A stretch of 38,363 nt of DNA from Arthrobacter sp. OV608. GTDB taxonomy: Bacteria > Actinomycetota > Actinomycetes > Actinomycetales > Micrococcaceae. Location: assembly GCA_900110595.1 (NCBI GenBank), contig FOEZ01000028.1, positions 1 through 38,363 on the forward strand, given 5' to 3'. A program made the position numbers and the translations under genes. A model generated the notes under the pieces. It had not been told where the DNA came from, ran no database searches, and saw only the letters and a list, made by a program, of their open reading frames with translations. Shown piece by piece: positions 1-7,817 of this stretch (position 1 is the first letter of the stretch; the number at the start of each line of letters is the position of its first letter).

Positions 1-136
1 TGGGAAAGTTCTCCACGGCCCGGAGCGTGTGCACACCCCAGTACGCCCCGGCCGGAACATCCCGGTCCCCCAGCAAATCATGCTCAGACCGGACACCGGT
101 TGCTGCGGTGTTTACGGCGGTTTCGATGGTAGTCAT
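1..136 (-). CDS. aspA: Aspartate ammonia-lyase, N-terminal part (cut by window edge)
   Basis: Only the first 45 codons lie in the window; the gene continues to the left. The readable N-terminus contains RSEHDLLGDRDVPAGAYWGV followed by HTLRAVENFP, the conserved opening of the fumarase/aspartase family (GD.xVPxxAYxGxxTxRAxxNF) in its aspartase form. The enzyme converts aspartate to fumarate and ammonia in the cytoplasm. The ATG lies 6 nt after the stop of the asparaginase gene, and the Shine-Dalgarno AAGGA overlaps that stop codon, so the two are almost certainly co-transcribed and translationally linked. Together they take asparagine to fumarate. Fumarase is the alternative, but the VHTLRAVENFP wording and the neighbouring asparaginase favour aspartase. 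Confidence 0.88.
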   Translation of the reverse strand, partial: MTTIETAVNTAATGVRSEHDLLGDRDVPAGAYWGVHTLRAVENFP

Positions 137-142
137 GTGTCC

Positions 143-1207
143 TTACAGGGCTTCGTTGACGGGTACGGACGGTTGGTTCAGGAAGTCGGTTGCCTGCAGC
201 AGGCCCACTTGGCGGCCACCCCCGACAACCGGGGAGGTTGCGATCGCCGAGAGCGGTTCGACGTCCACGCCGATGGCCTCAAGGAGTTTCACGGTGGCTG
301 GCATGCGGGCACGGTCGCCGCCGTCGGAAATCTTCACGGCAACGGCGCTGCCATCTGCCAGGCCCACCAGCTGCACGCCTTCGAAGCCGTCCTTGGCCAC
401 AGAGCCCGGAAGCAAGCGCATCAGTCCGGTGACGTCGCGACCTTCCCCGGCCACCATTCCAGGGTGGCGCTGCATGGCGAGTCCGACGGCGGCTTCCGCA
501 CTTTGGAAAGCAGGCCCGCCGTCGTCGTCTCCGGCCAGAGCGTCCGCGGCAGCGAGGGCGATGCGGCCGAAGGCGCGGGCCATACCGCGCAGCGTCAGGG
601 CAAAGAGCGGCGTGCCGCAGCCGTCGGTGCTGAGCGCGAAGGGCTCCTCACCGGTGAGCTCCAGGACCGTCCCGGCAACCAGTTGCTGCAACGGGTGGGA
701 GGGGTCCAGGTAGCCCCGGACCGGCCAGCCGTTGATCAGGCAGGTCGCTGCCATGGCTGCGTGCTTGCCGGAGCAGTTCTGGGTGAGCTGGGTGGCCCCG
801 CCGCCGTTCCGCAACCATTCTTCACGCTCGGTCACGCCGTACGGCAGGTCCACACTGTTCTCAAAGTCATTGACGCTCAGGCCATGCAGCTCGAGGATGC
901 GCAGCGCCCCATCGCGGTGCTCTGCCGCGCCGGAATGGCTGGCCGCGGCCAGGGCCAGGAGGTCCGCCGGCAGTTCGAGCCCGGCGCGTACCATGGCGAC
1001 GGCCTGAAGTGGCTTGAGCGAGGACCGGGGATAAAACGGGGTGAGGGGATCGCCCGCGGAGGCCGCCGTTGAACCGTCTGCCGCAACAGCGATCGCCGAT
1101 CCATAGTGCACGCTTTCCACGAGGCCGTCACGGACGGCTGCAACCAGGGGCTCGTGCGTGGGAAGCAAAACGGCAGTGTGGGCAGCGGAAAATACGGGGG
1201 AGGGCAT
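143..1207 (-). CDS. L-asparaginase (asparaginase II family)
   Basis: A 354-residue protein of the actinobacterial/rhizobial asparaginase II family, which hydrolyses asparagine to aspartate and ammonia. Family motifs are in order: RSSLKPLQ (61-68, the nucleophile-type segment), ASHSG (89-93), NCSGKHA (144-150) and DGCGTP (195-200). Length is normal for the family and there is no signal peptide, so it should be cytoplasmic. It starts 24 nt after the GntR-family gene and ends 6 nt before aspA, giving the order regulator, asparaginase, aspartase. The product of this enzyme is the substrate of the next. The context implies induction by asparagine or aspartate through the GntR protein; this is inference. 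Confidence 0.93.
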   Translation of the reverse strand: MPSPVFSAAHTAVLLPTHEPLVAAVRDGLVESVHYGSAIAVAADGSTAASAGDPLTPFYPRSSLKPLQAVAMVRAGLELPADLLALAAASHSGAAEHRDGALRILELHGLSVNDFENSVDLPYGVTEREEWLRNGGGATQLTQNCSGKHAAMAATCLINGWPVRGYLDPSHPLQQLVAGTVLELTGEEPFALSTDGCGTPLFALTLRGMARAFGRIALAAADALAGDDDGGPAFQSAEAAVGLAMQRHPGMVAGEGRDVTGLMRLLPGSVAKDGFEGVQLVGLADGSAVAVKISDGGDRARMPATVKLLEAIGVDVEPLSAIATSPVVGGGRQVGLLQATDFLNQPSVPVNEAL

Positions 1208-1231
1208 GGGGTCCTTGGAGGCTTGTTGCGG

Positions 1232-1939
1232 TTAGTTGCTAAGAATAGAGTCGAGGGCGAGGCCCACGGCCTGAAGGTGGCGGGCCATGGCGGCACGCGC
1301 TTTTTCGGCGGAACCGGCCTCGATGGCGGCCAGGATCTCCTGGTGTTCCACATCCGAGGCGTGCTGCCGGTCGGCCACCATGTTCAGTGTCTCGGACTGG
1401 TGGGCCAGGGCGTCGCGGATGTCAGCCACGACGCTGGCGAATACCTTGTTGCCGCTGGCGCGGGCAATGGCGGCGTGGAAGCTCGAGTCCAGGGCAACCC
1501 AGGACTCGGGATCGGTTTCCGTGGCCATTGCGGCAACGATGTGCCGGAGGGTTTCGAGCTCGTCGTCGTTGCGGCGCTCCGCGGCCAGCCCGGCTGCGGG
1601 AACCTCAATATGCGGACGTGCCTCGGTCAGGTCCCGGGCCGAATACTGGCCCAGAGTGAGATCATTGGCCACCTTGTTGGCGACCACGAAGGTTCCCCTG
1701 CCCGTTTTGGTCACCGTGAGACCCAGCGCGGTGCAGGAGCGCAGCGCCTCCCGGATCACCGAACGGCTAACGCCGTACTGCTGGGAAAGCGTGGCTTCCG
1801 AACTGAGCTTGCTGCCCACTGTCAGCCGTCCGGACTCGATGTCCTGGCGGATAGCGTTGAACACTGCTTCGGCAGCACTAAGCCGTGCGAGCGGAAGGGA
1901 TGCAGGCTGTCCTGCTGTCCGGCTGTCTGACAGGTTCAC
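1232..1939 (-). CDS. GntR/FadR-family transcriptional regulator of the asparagine operon
   Basis: A 235-residue FadR-subfamily regulator. Residues about 24-86 form the GntR winged helix-turn-helix (GSKLSSEATLSQQYGVSRSV, then IREALRSCTALG and the wing TGRGTFV). Residues about 100-225 form an FCD ligand domain, with the expected metal-binding pattern D151, H155, H199 and H221. It is first in the operon with asparaginase and aspartase and probably controls it and itself. The GTG start at 1939 sits 6 nt after a good -10 hexamer, so the transcript is probably leaderless; no Shine-Dalgarno is visible. The effector is unknown; asparagine or aspartate is the obvious candidate. Confidence 0.92.
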   Translation of the reverse strand: MNLSDSRTAGQPASLPLARLSAAEAVFNAIRQDIESGRLTVGSKLSSEATLSQQYGVSRSVIREALRSCTALGLTVTKTGRGTFVVANKVANDLTLGQYSARDLTEARPHIEVPAAGLAAERRNDDELETLRHIVAAMATETDPESWVALDSSFHAAIARASGNKVFASVVADIRDALAHQSETLNMVADRQHASDVEHQEILAAIEAGSAEKARAAMARHLQAVGLALDSILSN

Positions 1940-1945
1940 GCCTTA

Positions 1946-1974
1946 AATATGGCACTGGTCACAGTTGCTGTCAA
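1946..1974 (-). promoter_or_regulatory. Promoter of the GntR-asparaginase-aspA operon, leaderless
   Basis: On the minus strand TTGACA (1974-1969) is followed after 17 nt by CATATT (1951-1946). The -10 ends 6 nt before the GTG start at 1939, so transcription should begin at or next to the start codon. The spacer holds an imperfect inverted repeat, ACTG-N4-CAGT (1954-1965), a possible operator for the GntR protein. Confidence 0.7.
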
Positions 1975-1981
1975 GCCTTCC

Positions 1982-2617
1982 CTATTCCTGCCGCCGGCCG
2001 GCCGCACGCCGCCGCTCCCGCCGCCGTCGCGAGCGGACGTGCCATGCGATGAGGGCTGCTACCGCCACTATGGCAACGACGACGGCGAGGTCCCGGCCGG
2101 CTGCCTTGGCGATGGCCTCGTAGGAATTGCCCGCGAGGAAACCCAGAAGGACGAAGCCGATGCCCCAGATAATCCCGCCCGCTGCGTTGTAAGCGAGGAA
2201 CCGGCCGTAGGGCATTCGCGACGTGCCGGCCAGGGCGGGCAAAACGGCCCGGAAGAAGGCGGTGAATCGGCCCAGGAAAACTGCGGAACCGCCCCTGCGG
2301 CGGAGGAAGTCCTGGGCGTTCTCGAGCCTCCCGGAATGGCGGCGCAGCGCCTTTGCCCTCATGATGCGCGTGCCCAGATGCTTGCCCACCTCATAGCCGA
2401 CGCTGTCGCCAACGATGGCGGCGCCGACCACGAGGACCATCATGATGCCCAGCTGGACCTCGCCCCGGCTCGCTACCACTCCGCCCAGGACGGCCGCAGT
2501 CTCGCCTGGAATGACGAATCCGATGAAGAATGCGTCCTCGGCAAATACCAGGCAGAAGACCGCAATGTACGCCACCAGTGGGCTGATGTTCAGGAGGCCA
2601 TCAATAAATCCTGTCAT
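1982..2617 (-). CDS. DedA-family membrane protein
   Basis: A 211-residue polytopic membrane protein with DedA (SNARE-associated/VTT) features. These are a hydrophobic N-terminus, the segment FAEDAFFIGFVIPGETAAVL with its acidic residues, GDSVGYEVGKHLG, the FLGRFTAFFRAVLPALAG motif with conserved arginines, and a final membrane helix followed by an arginine-rich cytoplasmic tail. DedA proteins act in membrane lipid (for example undecaprenyl or phosphatidyl carrier) flipping and envelope homeostasis; the substrate here cannot be read. It ends 42 nt from the GntR start and is probably a separate transcription unit. The hip promoter region lies on its other side. Confidence 0.9.
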   Translation of the reverse strand: MTGFIDGLLNISPLVAYIAVFCLVFAEDAFFIGFVIPGETAAVLGGVVASRGEVQLGIMMVLVVGAAIVGDSVGYEVGKHLGTRIMRAKALRRHSGRLENAQDFLRRRGGSAVFLGRFTAFFRAVLPALAGTSRMPYGRFLAYNAAGGIIWGIGFVLLGFLAGNSYEAIAKAAGRDLAVVVAIVAVAALIAWHVRSRRRRERRRAAGRRQE

Positions 2618-2857
2618 GGCAGCAGATCAGCCGTCAGGAGCCGGGGCAGTACCGCGGCTGCAGCTTCCGCTGGGGATGCTGGCTGTGGGGAACGATTGGG
2701 ATGGGACGTCAAGGTTCAACTGGTCTTTCGCCGGTCAGCTACCTACGAGTATGCCCACTTGCTCCTGAAAAGTCGCTGGTAGTTCGGACTTCCCGTTATT
2801 CAGCTGCAGAGGGCCGGAACGGTGCCGATATGGCCTGCAACTCCATGCATACCTGCC

Positions 2858-2873
2858 CGGCACGATCGTGCCG
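2858..2873. promoter_or_regulatory. Perfect 16-bp palindrome upstream of hipBA, probable autoregulatory operator
   Basis: CGGCACGATCGTGCCG is a perfect palindrome. Its right part belongs to a longer motif, GTGCCGATACGG (2869-2880), of which a near copy, GTGCCGATATGG, lies at 2822-2833. HipB-type antitoxins repress their own operon by binding spaced palindromes upstream of the promoter. A possible -10, TAGAGT, is at 2907-2912. The role is inferred from position; the repeats themselves are directly visible. Confidence 0.55.
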
Positions 2874-2910
2874 ATACGGTCCCTGTTGTTCGCGCCTGCG
2901 CGGCGGTAGA

Positions 2911-3222
2911 GTGTGGGAAAAGTGCCAACCGGAACGTTCGTGCCTAGAAAGGTCTGCCATCAAACCGTCCTTTTCCGATCACGTTGCGGCCGAAGTCCGG
3001 GCGCGCCGCGCCGTCCTACGGCTGACGCAGCACGATCTCGCCCAGCTGGCCGGAGTGTCTGAGCGGTTCGTCCGGTTCGTGGAACAGGGCAAACCGAGTG
3101 TTCAGCTCGACTCACTCCTGGCATTGCTGGACACGCTCGGCCTGGAGCTCCAACTGGTCACCCGCACCCATGCCGCCGCCAGGGGTGGAGCCGCGGCAGG
3201 CCCAGGAGCGGACAGGCCGTGA
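2911..3222 (+). CDS. HipB-like helix-turn-helix antitoxin
   Basis: A small XRE/HipB-type DNA-binding protein (Y4mF-like), the presumed antitoxin of the HipA-domain protein encoded next. The core reads VRARRAVLRLTQHDLAQLAG then VSERFVRFVEQGKPSVQLDS, a classic lambda-repressor-type HTH, followed by LLALLDTLGLELQLV, a dimerisation segment, and an Ala/Gly-rich end. Its stop overlaps the hipA GTG by 4 nt. The start is uncertain. The nearest canonical start is GTG 2911, but it has no good ribosome site and overlaps the possible -10. A strong AGAAAGG (2946-2952) sits 6 nt before an in-frame ATC at 2959, which would give an 87-residue protein of typical length. The family call is firm; the start is not. 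Confidence 0.82.
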   Translation: MWEKCQPERSCLERSAIKPSFSDHVAAEVRARRAVLRLTQHDLAQLAGVSERFVRFVEQGKPSVQLDSLLALLDTLGLELQLVTRTHAAARGGAAAGPGADRP

Positions 3223-4481
3223 GGCACCGCATCGCGGACATCTATAAAGCGGGAGTCCTCGCCGCACGGCTCGAACGGCACGACGGCGGAACCAAGTTCA
3301 GCTATCTGCCCGCCTACCTGCAAAGCGGTGGTCCCGCCGTCGCCACTTCCCTGCCGCTCATCAGCGAGCCTGTCTTTTCTGCCGCCGGCGCCGCCCCGCC
3401 ATATTTCACCGGGCTGCTGCCGGAGGGCCGCCGCCTCAACGCGCTGCGGCGTTCCATTAAGACCAGTGCGGACGATGACCTGTCCCTGCTGATCGCTGCC
3501 GGCGGCAATCCAGTAGGAGATGTGCAGATCGTGGGGCATGGGGAATCCTTGAATCGGGACGAACATGCGGTCCAGCTGGATCCGCAGCGCGTTTTGGACT
3601 TCGACCAGCTGCTGGGCGATCCGGACCTCATTGACCCCGTGGCCCTGGCGGGGGTACAGGACAAACTCTCCGCCGGAATGATTTCGGTTCCTGTGGCGAG
3701 TACGGGACGCCAATACATCCTCAAACTCAACGCACCCGAGTTCCCGCATGTGGTGGAGAACGAGTTCGTGATGTTCCGCTACGCCGCGAAGCTTCGGATC
3801 CCGCTCAGCCCCGTCCAGCTGATCCGTGATGTTGCCGGCCGGCCCGGACTGCTGGTTGAGCGCTTTGACCGCGTCCCCGGACCTGTCATATCTCCGGATA
3901 ACGGGCCCGGCGACGTGCAGCGTCTCGCGGTGGAGGACGGTGCCCAAGTGCTGAAGCTTTACCCGGCGGATAAGTACAACGTGGGGTACGGCCAGGTTTG
4001 CCACGCCCTCGCGGACCACTGCTCGGCGCCGCTTCCCGCGCTTCGGAACCTGGCAATCCAAGGGGCCTACGCCTGGCTGACCGGCAACGGAGACCTGCAC
4101 GCAAAGAACGTATCAATGGTCCAACAGCCACACGGCGAGTGGACCATCGCACCCGTGTACGACATTCCCTCGACAGTGGTTTACGGCGATAAAACCCTTG
4201 CCCTGACCCTTGGCGGAAAGCGGACCGGGATCTCACGCCGCCAGTTCCTGGGCTGGGCCTCGGCGCTGGGACTGACCGACCGCGCGGCCGCCCACGTAGT
4301 CGAGATCGCCCTGAAGGCGTCGGGCCCCCTGATCGCCGATCTGGAATCAGGGACGGCTTTCCGTGCATTGAAGGGAGCCGGGACAAAAGCTAACGACGAC
4401 GGCGGCTCGCCCTTTCCTGACCTGGTCACCAGGGCGTGGGTCAAGGAGTTGAAGCACCGCCGCAGGCTGATGGAAGGCTGA
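3219..4481 (+). CDS. hipA: HipA-domain serine/threonine kinase toxin
   Basis: A 420-residue HipA-type kinase. Residues 1-105 form the N-subdomain (FTGLLPEGRRLNALRRSI). The kinase part carries GVQDKLSA (145-152), YILKLN with the ATP-binding lysine (K169), LVERFDR (212-218), the VEDGAQVLKLYPADKY segment, the catalytic loop NGDLHAKN (290-297, D292 as base) and the metal-binding YD (314-315). HipA proteins phosphorylate targets such as glutamyl-tRNA synthetase and induce dormancy; the target here is unknown. Length fits the 400-440 residue family norm and the catalytic residues are intact. Its GTG overlaps the antitoxin stop by 4 nt, so synthesis is translationally coupled to the antitoxin. Confidence 0.92.
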   Translation: MRHRIADIYKAGVLAARLERHDGGTKFSYLPAYLQSGGPAVATSLPLISEPVFSAAGAAPPYFTGLLPEGRRLNALRRSIKTSADDDLSLLIAAGGNPVGDVQIVGHGESLNRDEHAVQLDPQRVLDFDQLLGDPDLIDPVALAGVQDKLSAGMISVPVASTGRQYILKLNAPEFPHVVENEFVMFRYAAKLRIPLSPVQLIRDVAGRPGLLVERFDRVPGPVISPDNGPGDVQRLAVEDGAQVLKLYPADKYNVGYGQVCHALADHCSAPLPALRNLAIQGAYAWLTGNGDLHAKNVSMVQQPHGEWTIAPVYDIPSTVVYGDKTLALTLGGKRTGISRRQFLGWASALGLTDRAAAHVVEIALKASGPLIADLESGTAFRALKGAGTKANDDGGSPFPDLVTRAWVKELKHRRRLMEG

Positions 4482-4487
4482 GCGGCC

Positions 4488-5420
4488 TCAGCCGGATTCG
4501 TACCACCGAAGCACGCGCAAGGCCCGGAGGGTGTTCCACCGGCTTGGTTGTCCATCTCCGTCTTCCAGCTCGAAGTGGACCTTGCCGGGGTGGGTGTTCT
4601 CCAGCAGCCACCGGCCGTCCGGCTGCGCCTTGGACCTCACGGCTTCGATGGCCTCGTCCATCCGTTTGTCCGGGGTGCCGCCGGCGGCCCGGAAGTAGTC
4701 CAGCCCGCGGAGGACGTCGTAGAACCAGCGGGTGGGGTAGGAAAACCGCAGCCAGTCACTGCTGATAAGTTCACGGCTGGATCTGCGTCGCAGCAACCCA
4801 CGCTCCAGCAGGTATTCTTCCCCACCACGCCGGGCCTTGCGGGATTCAGGTGTTCCCCCAGTGGCCCGCTCATATTCAAGAAGCCCCTCAAGGACGCAGA
4901 TGGTGGTGTGGAAGGACGAGCTGGTGGACCCTCGTTCGGCTTCACAGTTCCAGCCGCCGTCGGGCAGTTGTTCGCGGGTTAGCCGCTCCGCCACCTTGTC
5001 CACGTTCTGTCCGAAGAAGGCGCCCAATGCCACCGTCATGCCATTGATGCACGGTTCGACTTCGCCGTCGAAGAAGAGTTGGTTGCCTTCCTCCCAGCGG
5101 CTGTTGTCACGGACCAGTTCGATGGCATGCCGGGCGCCCCGGCTCTCGGGATCCAGGCCAAAGTCCCTTAGGAGTAACAGGCTGTACGTGGTCGCCGTCC
5201 ACGGCTGGCCGTCAGGATCGTCATCGGCGGCGGGCCAGTACGTGCCGCCGGCCCATTGACCGTCAGTGCCCTGAAGGGCCAAAAGCCTGGCTGCCCAGCC
5301 GTCGTCGGCAATGCGCTCCCGCTCTGCCTGAACGTCCTCAGCCGAAGCATCCGCCAGGTCGCGCAGGACCTGCCAGCGGATGGCGGGATCGCCGTCGAGC
5401 AGCCAATCGAGCACATCCAT
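4488..5420 (-). CDS. Alpha/alpha-toroid (squalene-cyclase/prenyltransferase-like) protein
   Basis: A 310-residue protein starting MDVLDWLLDGDPAIRWQVLR. It has repeated helical units with QxxDGxW-type turns: LQGTDGQWAGGTYWP, EQLPDGGWNCEAERG and KAQPDGRWLLENTHPG. These are QW-like motifs of the terpenoid-cyclase/prenyltransferase alpha/alpha-barrel fold. The DxDD or DCTAE catalytic motifs of true squalene cyclases are not visible, so a cyclase reaction should not be assumed. ATG 5420 is chosen because upstream codons of the open frame look random. It is 13 nt downstream of the uracil-glycosylase-like gene on the same strand and is convergent with hipA (6 nt gap). Confidence 0.75.
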   Translation of the reverse strand: MDVLDWLLDGDPAIRWQVLRDLADASAEDVQAERERIADDGWAARLLALQGTDGQWAGGTYWPAADDDPDGQPWTATTYSLLLLRDFGLDPESRGARHAIELVRDNSRWEEGNQLFFDGEVEPCINGMTVALGAFFGQNVDKVAERLTREQLPDGGWNCEAERGSTSSSFHTTICVLEGLLEYERATGGTPESRKARRGGEEYLLERGLLRRRSSRELISSDWLRFSYPTRWFYDVLRGLDYFRAAGGTPDKRMDEAIEAVRSKAQPDGRWLLENTHPGKVHFELEDGDGQPSRWNTLRALRVLRWYESG

Positions 5421-5433
5421 TGGCGCTGTCCGT

Positions 5434-6162
5434 TCAGAGGTGCTGGATGCCTGCCCGCTGCATGGCGTCCTTGTAGATCTCCACGTTCTTGGCCAGCAGC
5501 TCTTCCTGTTTGGCTTCGGAGACAGCAAAGGCCCGGCCCCCGAGGGCCGTGGCCTTGTAAACCTTGATGCCGCTGTTCTTCAGCGATGAGTGGTAGGTCT
5601 TTTCGAACAGGGTCAGGAAGGTGGCGGCGTCCGTGCCATGGGCGATGATGGCCGACACCCGGGAGTTGATCTTGAGGAACTGGCGGAAAGGCCGCAGGCC
5701 GTCTGTCTTTTCCTGCACGCTCAATGCCGATGGCATCCCCGGGTCACGGACCCACGGGTAGGCGTTCCAAGGCATAACGTAGCGGGAATCGAGCTCAGCA
5801 AGCTCGTAGATCTGGGTGGCGCGGCGGGCGGCTTCGTCATCGTTGTAGTGCGAGACGAAGCCGGACTCGGTGCCCTTTCCCGGGCTTACCTGCAGGCTGA
5901 CTATCCGGCATTCATCCTCGTCGTGAACCGGGTCGATGTAGGGGACGGTTGAGCCCGGCTTCTTTTCCATCAGTTCGTCGCAAAGCTGGGTTACCTTCGC
6001 GATGTTCGGTTCCTGTAGCAGGGCTTTCTTTTCGTCCCAATCAATCGTCACGATTTCTCCCTCAGCAGCAAGGCGTCCAGAAACAGGCGTCTTAGGCCAC
6101 TCTACGCTTCCGGGCTTGAGGGTGGGCAGGGGAAGTTCTGTCTCCCTTCTGCTGGACACCAT
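5434..6162 (-). CDS. Uracil-DNA glycosylase-like protein
   Basis: About 242 residues. The middle resembles the uracil-DNA glycosylase superfamily fold: CRIVSLQVSPGKGTESGFVS, then NDDEAARRA, then RYVMPWNAYPW (a strand-N-PW active-site-like segment), and later RVSAIIAHGTDA as a C-terminal strand. Several classical catalytic motif residues cannot be identified, so the reaction is unproven. A base-excision DNA repair role is the family-level guess. ATG 6162 lies 4 nt after the HNH-endonuclease stop, suggesting coupling. Longer starts up to 6195 would overlap that gene and are less likely. The toroid gene follows 13 nt downstream. Confidence 0.6.
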   Translation of the reverse strand: MVSSRRETELPLPTLKPGSVEWPKTPVSGRLAAEGEIVTIDWDEKKALLQEPNIAKVTQLCDELMEKKPGSTVPYIDPVHDEDECRIVSLQVSPGKGTESGFVSHYNDDEAARRATQIYELAELDSRYVMPWNAYPWVRDPGMPSALSVQEKTDGLRPFRQFLKINSRVSAIIAHGTDAATFLTLFEKTYHSSLKNSGIKVYKATALGGRAFAVSEAKQEELLAKNVEIYKDAMQRAGIQHL

Positions 6163-6166
6163 GCGC

Positions 6167-7699
6167 TCACGCCCAGGACCGGATCTTATGGGCACGTTTG
6201 AGGGCCTTCATCCGGCGCCTCAATCTCCTACGACGGCGGGAAGACTTCTTGGCAGGTACGGCCACAACTCCTGGGAAGGCTGTCCCTGGCAGCGGTGGTG
6301 CAGTGGAGGGGTAGGTGTGTCCGGTGGGTGTCCTTGTTTCGACTGAGTGCCTTTGTCCTTGCCGGGTGATTGTCTTTGCGGCCCAGCCTGGTGTTTCTTT
6401 GGTGTGGTTGCAGGTTTCGCAGAGGCCTTGGCCGTTCGTGCTGGTGGTTGGCCCGTCATGGTGCCAGGAGATGATGTGGTCCAGGTGCCGGATGGGCGCG
6501 TCGCAGTAAGGGGTGCGGCAGGTGTCATCCCGTACCTGGACGAACCGGCGGAGTCCTGCCGGGAAGAGCCGGGCCCTGGAGTCCATACGGACGAGTTCGC
6601 CGCTGGTGGGGGCGGTGTAGAGCCGGCGAAGCCAGACGTTCAACTCTCTGCCTTCGGGGGTGCCGACCGAAGGCAGCCTGCCTGAGCGGCCAATACCAAC
6701 GTCTCCGGTGCCCCCGTTAACACCGCCATTTGATCCCAGGCCCGCTGCTTGGGCAGTCGCTTCACCGCCAGTGGGCTCCGCATCTGCCAGCAGCTCACCC
6801 CGGATGGCTTTTCTGGCCCATTCGCCGGGGACGATGCCGTAGCCAGCCAGGCGTGCGGGTTCGCTGTCGCCTTGGAAGAGGGTGCGGTCGGTCATGACGA
6901 GTTGGAGGTCGATGCCTGTGTAGCCGCCAGGGGTGCGGGTGACGCGTTCGACCAATCCGTCGGCCATGATGTTGCCCTTCGGGCGCTCATCGCCGGATGA
7001 CTTCAGGGCGTCGGCGTGGCGGGTCAGCTCCGCGTAGACGGCCACGCCCTGGGCCACAGGGAGCAGGGCGGTCAGGCGGGTCATCGTGTCCGGAGCCGGA
7101 CGCAGTGTTACGGTCCGCTCATTCACGGCATGGCTCGCGCGCCTGGCGACTGAGTGCGGGTCGCGCCGGTACGCCGCAGCCCGCACCGCGGCGATGACGG
7201 CCCGGTCACCACAGCCGGCCAAGGTCCCGGTATCAGCGGCGATCTCTTCATCCACCGCGGTCCGGTCCTCGACCGACAGGCAGGCTGTTTCCTTCACCGC
7301 CAGGGTGGCCCGCCACTCGTTCAACTGGCCCGATTCCAGCGCCGCGAAGGTGTGGGGCATCTCAACCAGGGCTTTCCCCAAACCCAGCAACCGGGCCCCA
7401 CGGGACGGCGACTCGCGCCGGGCCAGAGCAATTTCGGCTCCGACCCCCGCGCCCAGTTCATCCGCGGGCACACCGGCTGCGGCCTGTTCCTGCCGGGTTG
7501 CGAGGTCGTAGGCCACGGCGATCCTCGCCTGCTTCGCAGCGGCCGCGGACTTCACGTCCTCCAACTCCCGCATCTGGTCAATCATTCTTTGCCGGTCAGC
7601 AGCGGGACGGACCAAAGACAAGGTGCGCAAGACGTCCGCAACCACAGGCCCAGGCCCGCTTGCCGCCTCCCGCTGCCCCGCCGTCGCCATCGCTTCCAT
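6167..7699 (-). CDS. DUF222 and HNH endonuclease domain protein (13E12-repeat type)
   Basis: A 510-residue member of the abundant actinobacterial DUF222-HNH family. The helical DUF222 region covers roughly the first 330 residues (QARIAVAYDLATRQ, LNEWRATLAVKETACL). It is followed by a Gly-rich low-complexity spacer and then the HNH nuclease: RDDTCRTPYCDAP, HLDHIISWHHDGP and NGQGLCETCNHTKETPGW, with the cysteine pairs and catalytic His present. The C-terminus is strongly basic (SSRRRRRLRRRMKALKRA). The family's biology is unclear; members are multicopy and variable and may be mobile-element related. ATG 7699 has GGAAG about 10 nt upstream, whereas the longer TTG start has none. The stop is 4 nt before the glycosylase-like gene. 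Confidence 0.88.
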   Translation of the reverse strand: MEAMATAGQREAASGPGPVVADVLRTLSLVRPAADRQRMIDQMRELEDVKSAAAAKQARIAVAYDLATRQEQAAAGVPADELGAGVGAEIALARRESPSRGARLLGLGKALVEMPHTFAALESGQLNEWRATLAVKETACLSVEDRTAVDEEIAADTGTLAGCGDRAVIAAVRAAAYRRDPHSVARRASHAVNERTVTLRPAPDTMTRLTALLPVAQGVAVYAELTRHADALKSSGDERPKGNIMADGLVERVTRTPGGYTGIDLQLVMTDRTLFQGDSEPARLAGYGIVPGEWARKAIRGELLADAEPTGGEATAQAAGLGSNGGVNGGTGDVGIGRSGRLPSVGTPEGRELNVWLRRLYTAPTSGELVRMDSRARLFPAGLRRFVQVRDDTCRTPYCDAPIRHLDHIISWHHDGPTTSTNGQGLCETCNHTKETPGWAAKTITRQGQRHSVETRTPTGHTYPSTAPPLPGTAFPGVVAVPAKKSSRRRRRLRRRMKALKRAHKIRSWA

Positions 7700-7750
7700 A
7701 ACCAAAGTCTTCCAGCAGGGTGAGACAGAACCCGGCTACTAACCTTGCTA

Positions 7751-7770
7751 TGTGGATAAGCCTGTCCACA
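7751..7770. promoter_or_regulatory. Two inverted DnaA-box-like sites
   Basis: TGTGGATAA (7751-7759) is the exact complement of the consensus DnaA box TTATCCACA. CTGTCCACA (7762-7770) differs by one base from the TTGTCCACA box used by GC-rich actinobacteria. They face each other across 2 nt in the divergent interval between the HNH gene and the GIY-YIG-like gene. Binding by DnaA is inferred; chance occurrence of a pair is possible but not likely. Confidence 0.4.
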
Positions 7771-7817
7771 GCGGATCAACAGCCAGAGCCTCGACGCCCA
7801 TGCTGTTCAATGTAGGG

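Noticed and set aside
4488..5420. Calling this gene a functional squalene cyclase
   Set aside because: The toroid repeats are present, but the catalytic aspartate motifs are not visible and the protein is about half the usual length.
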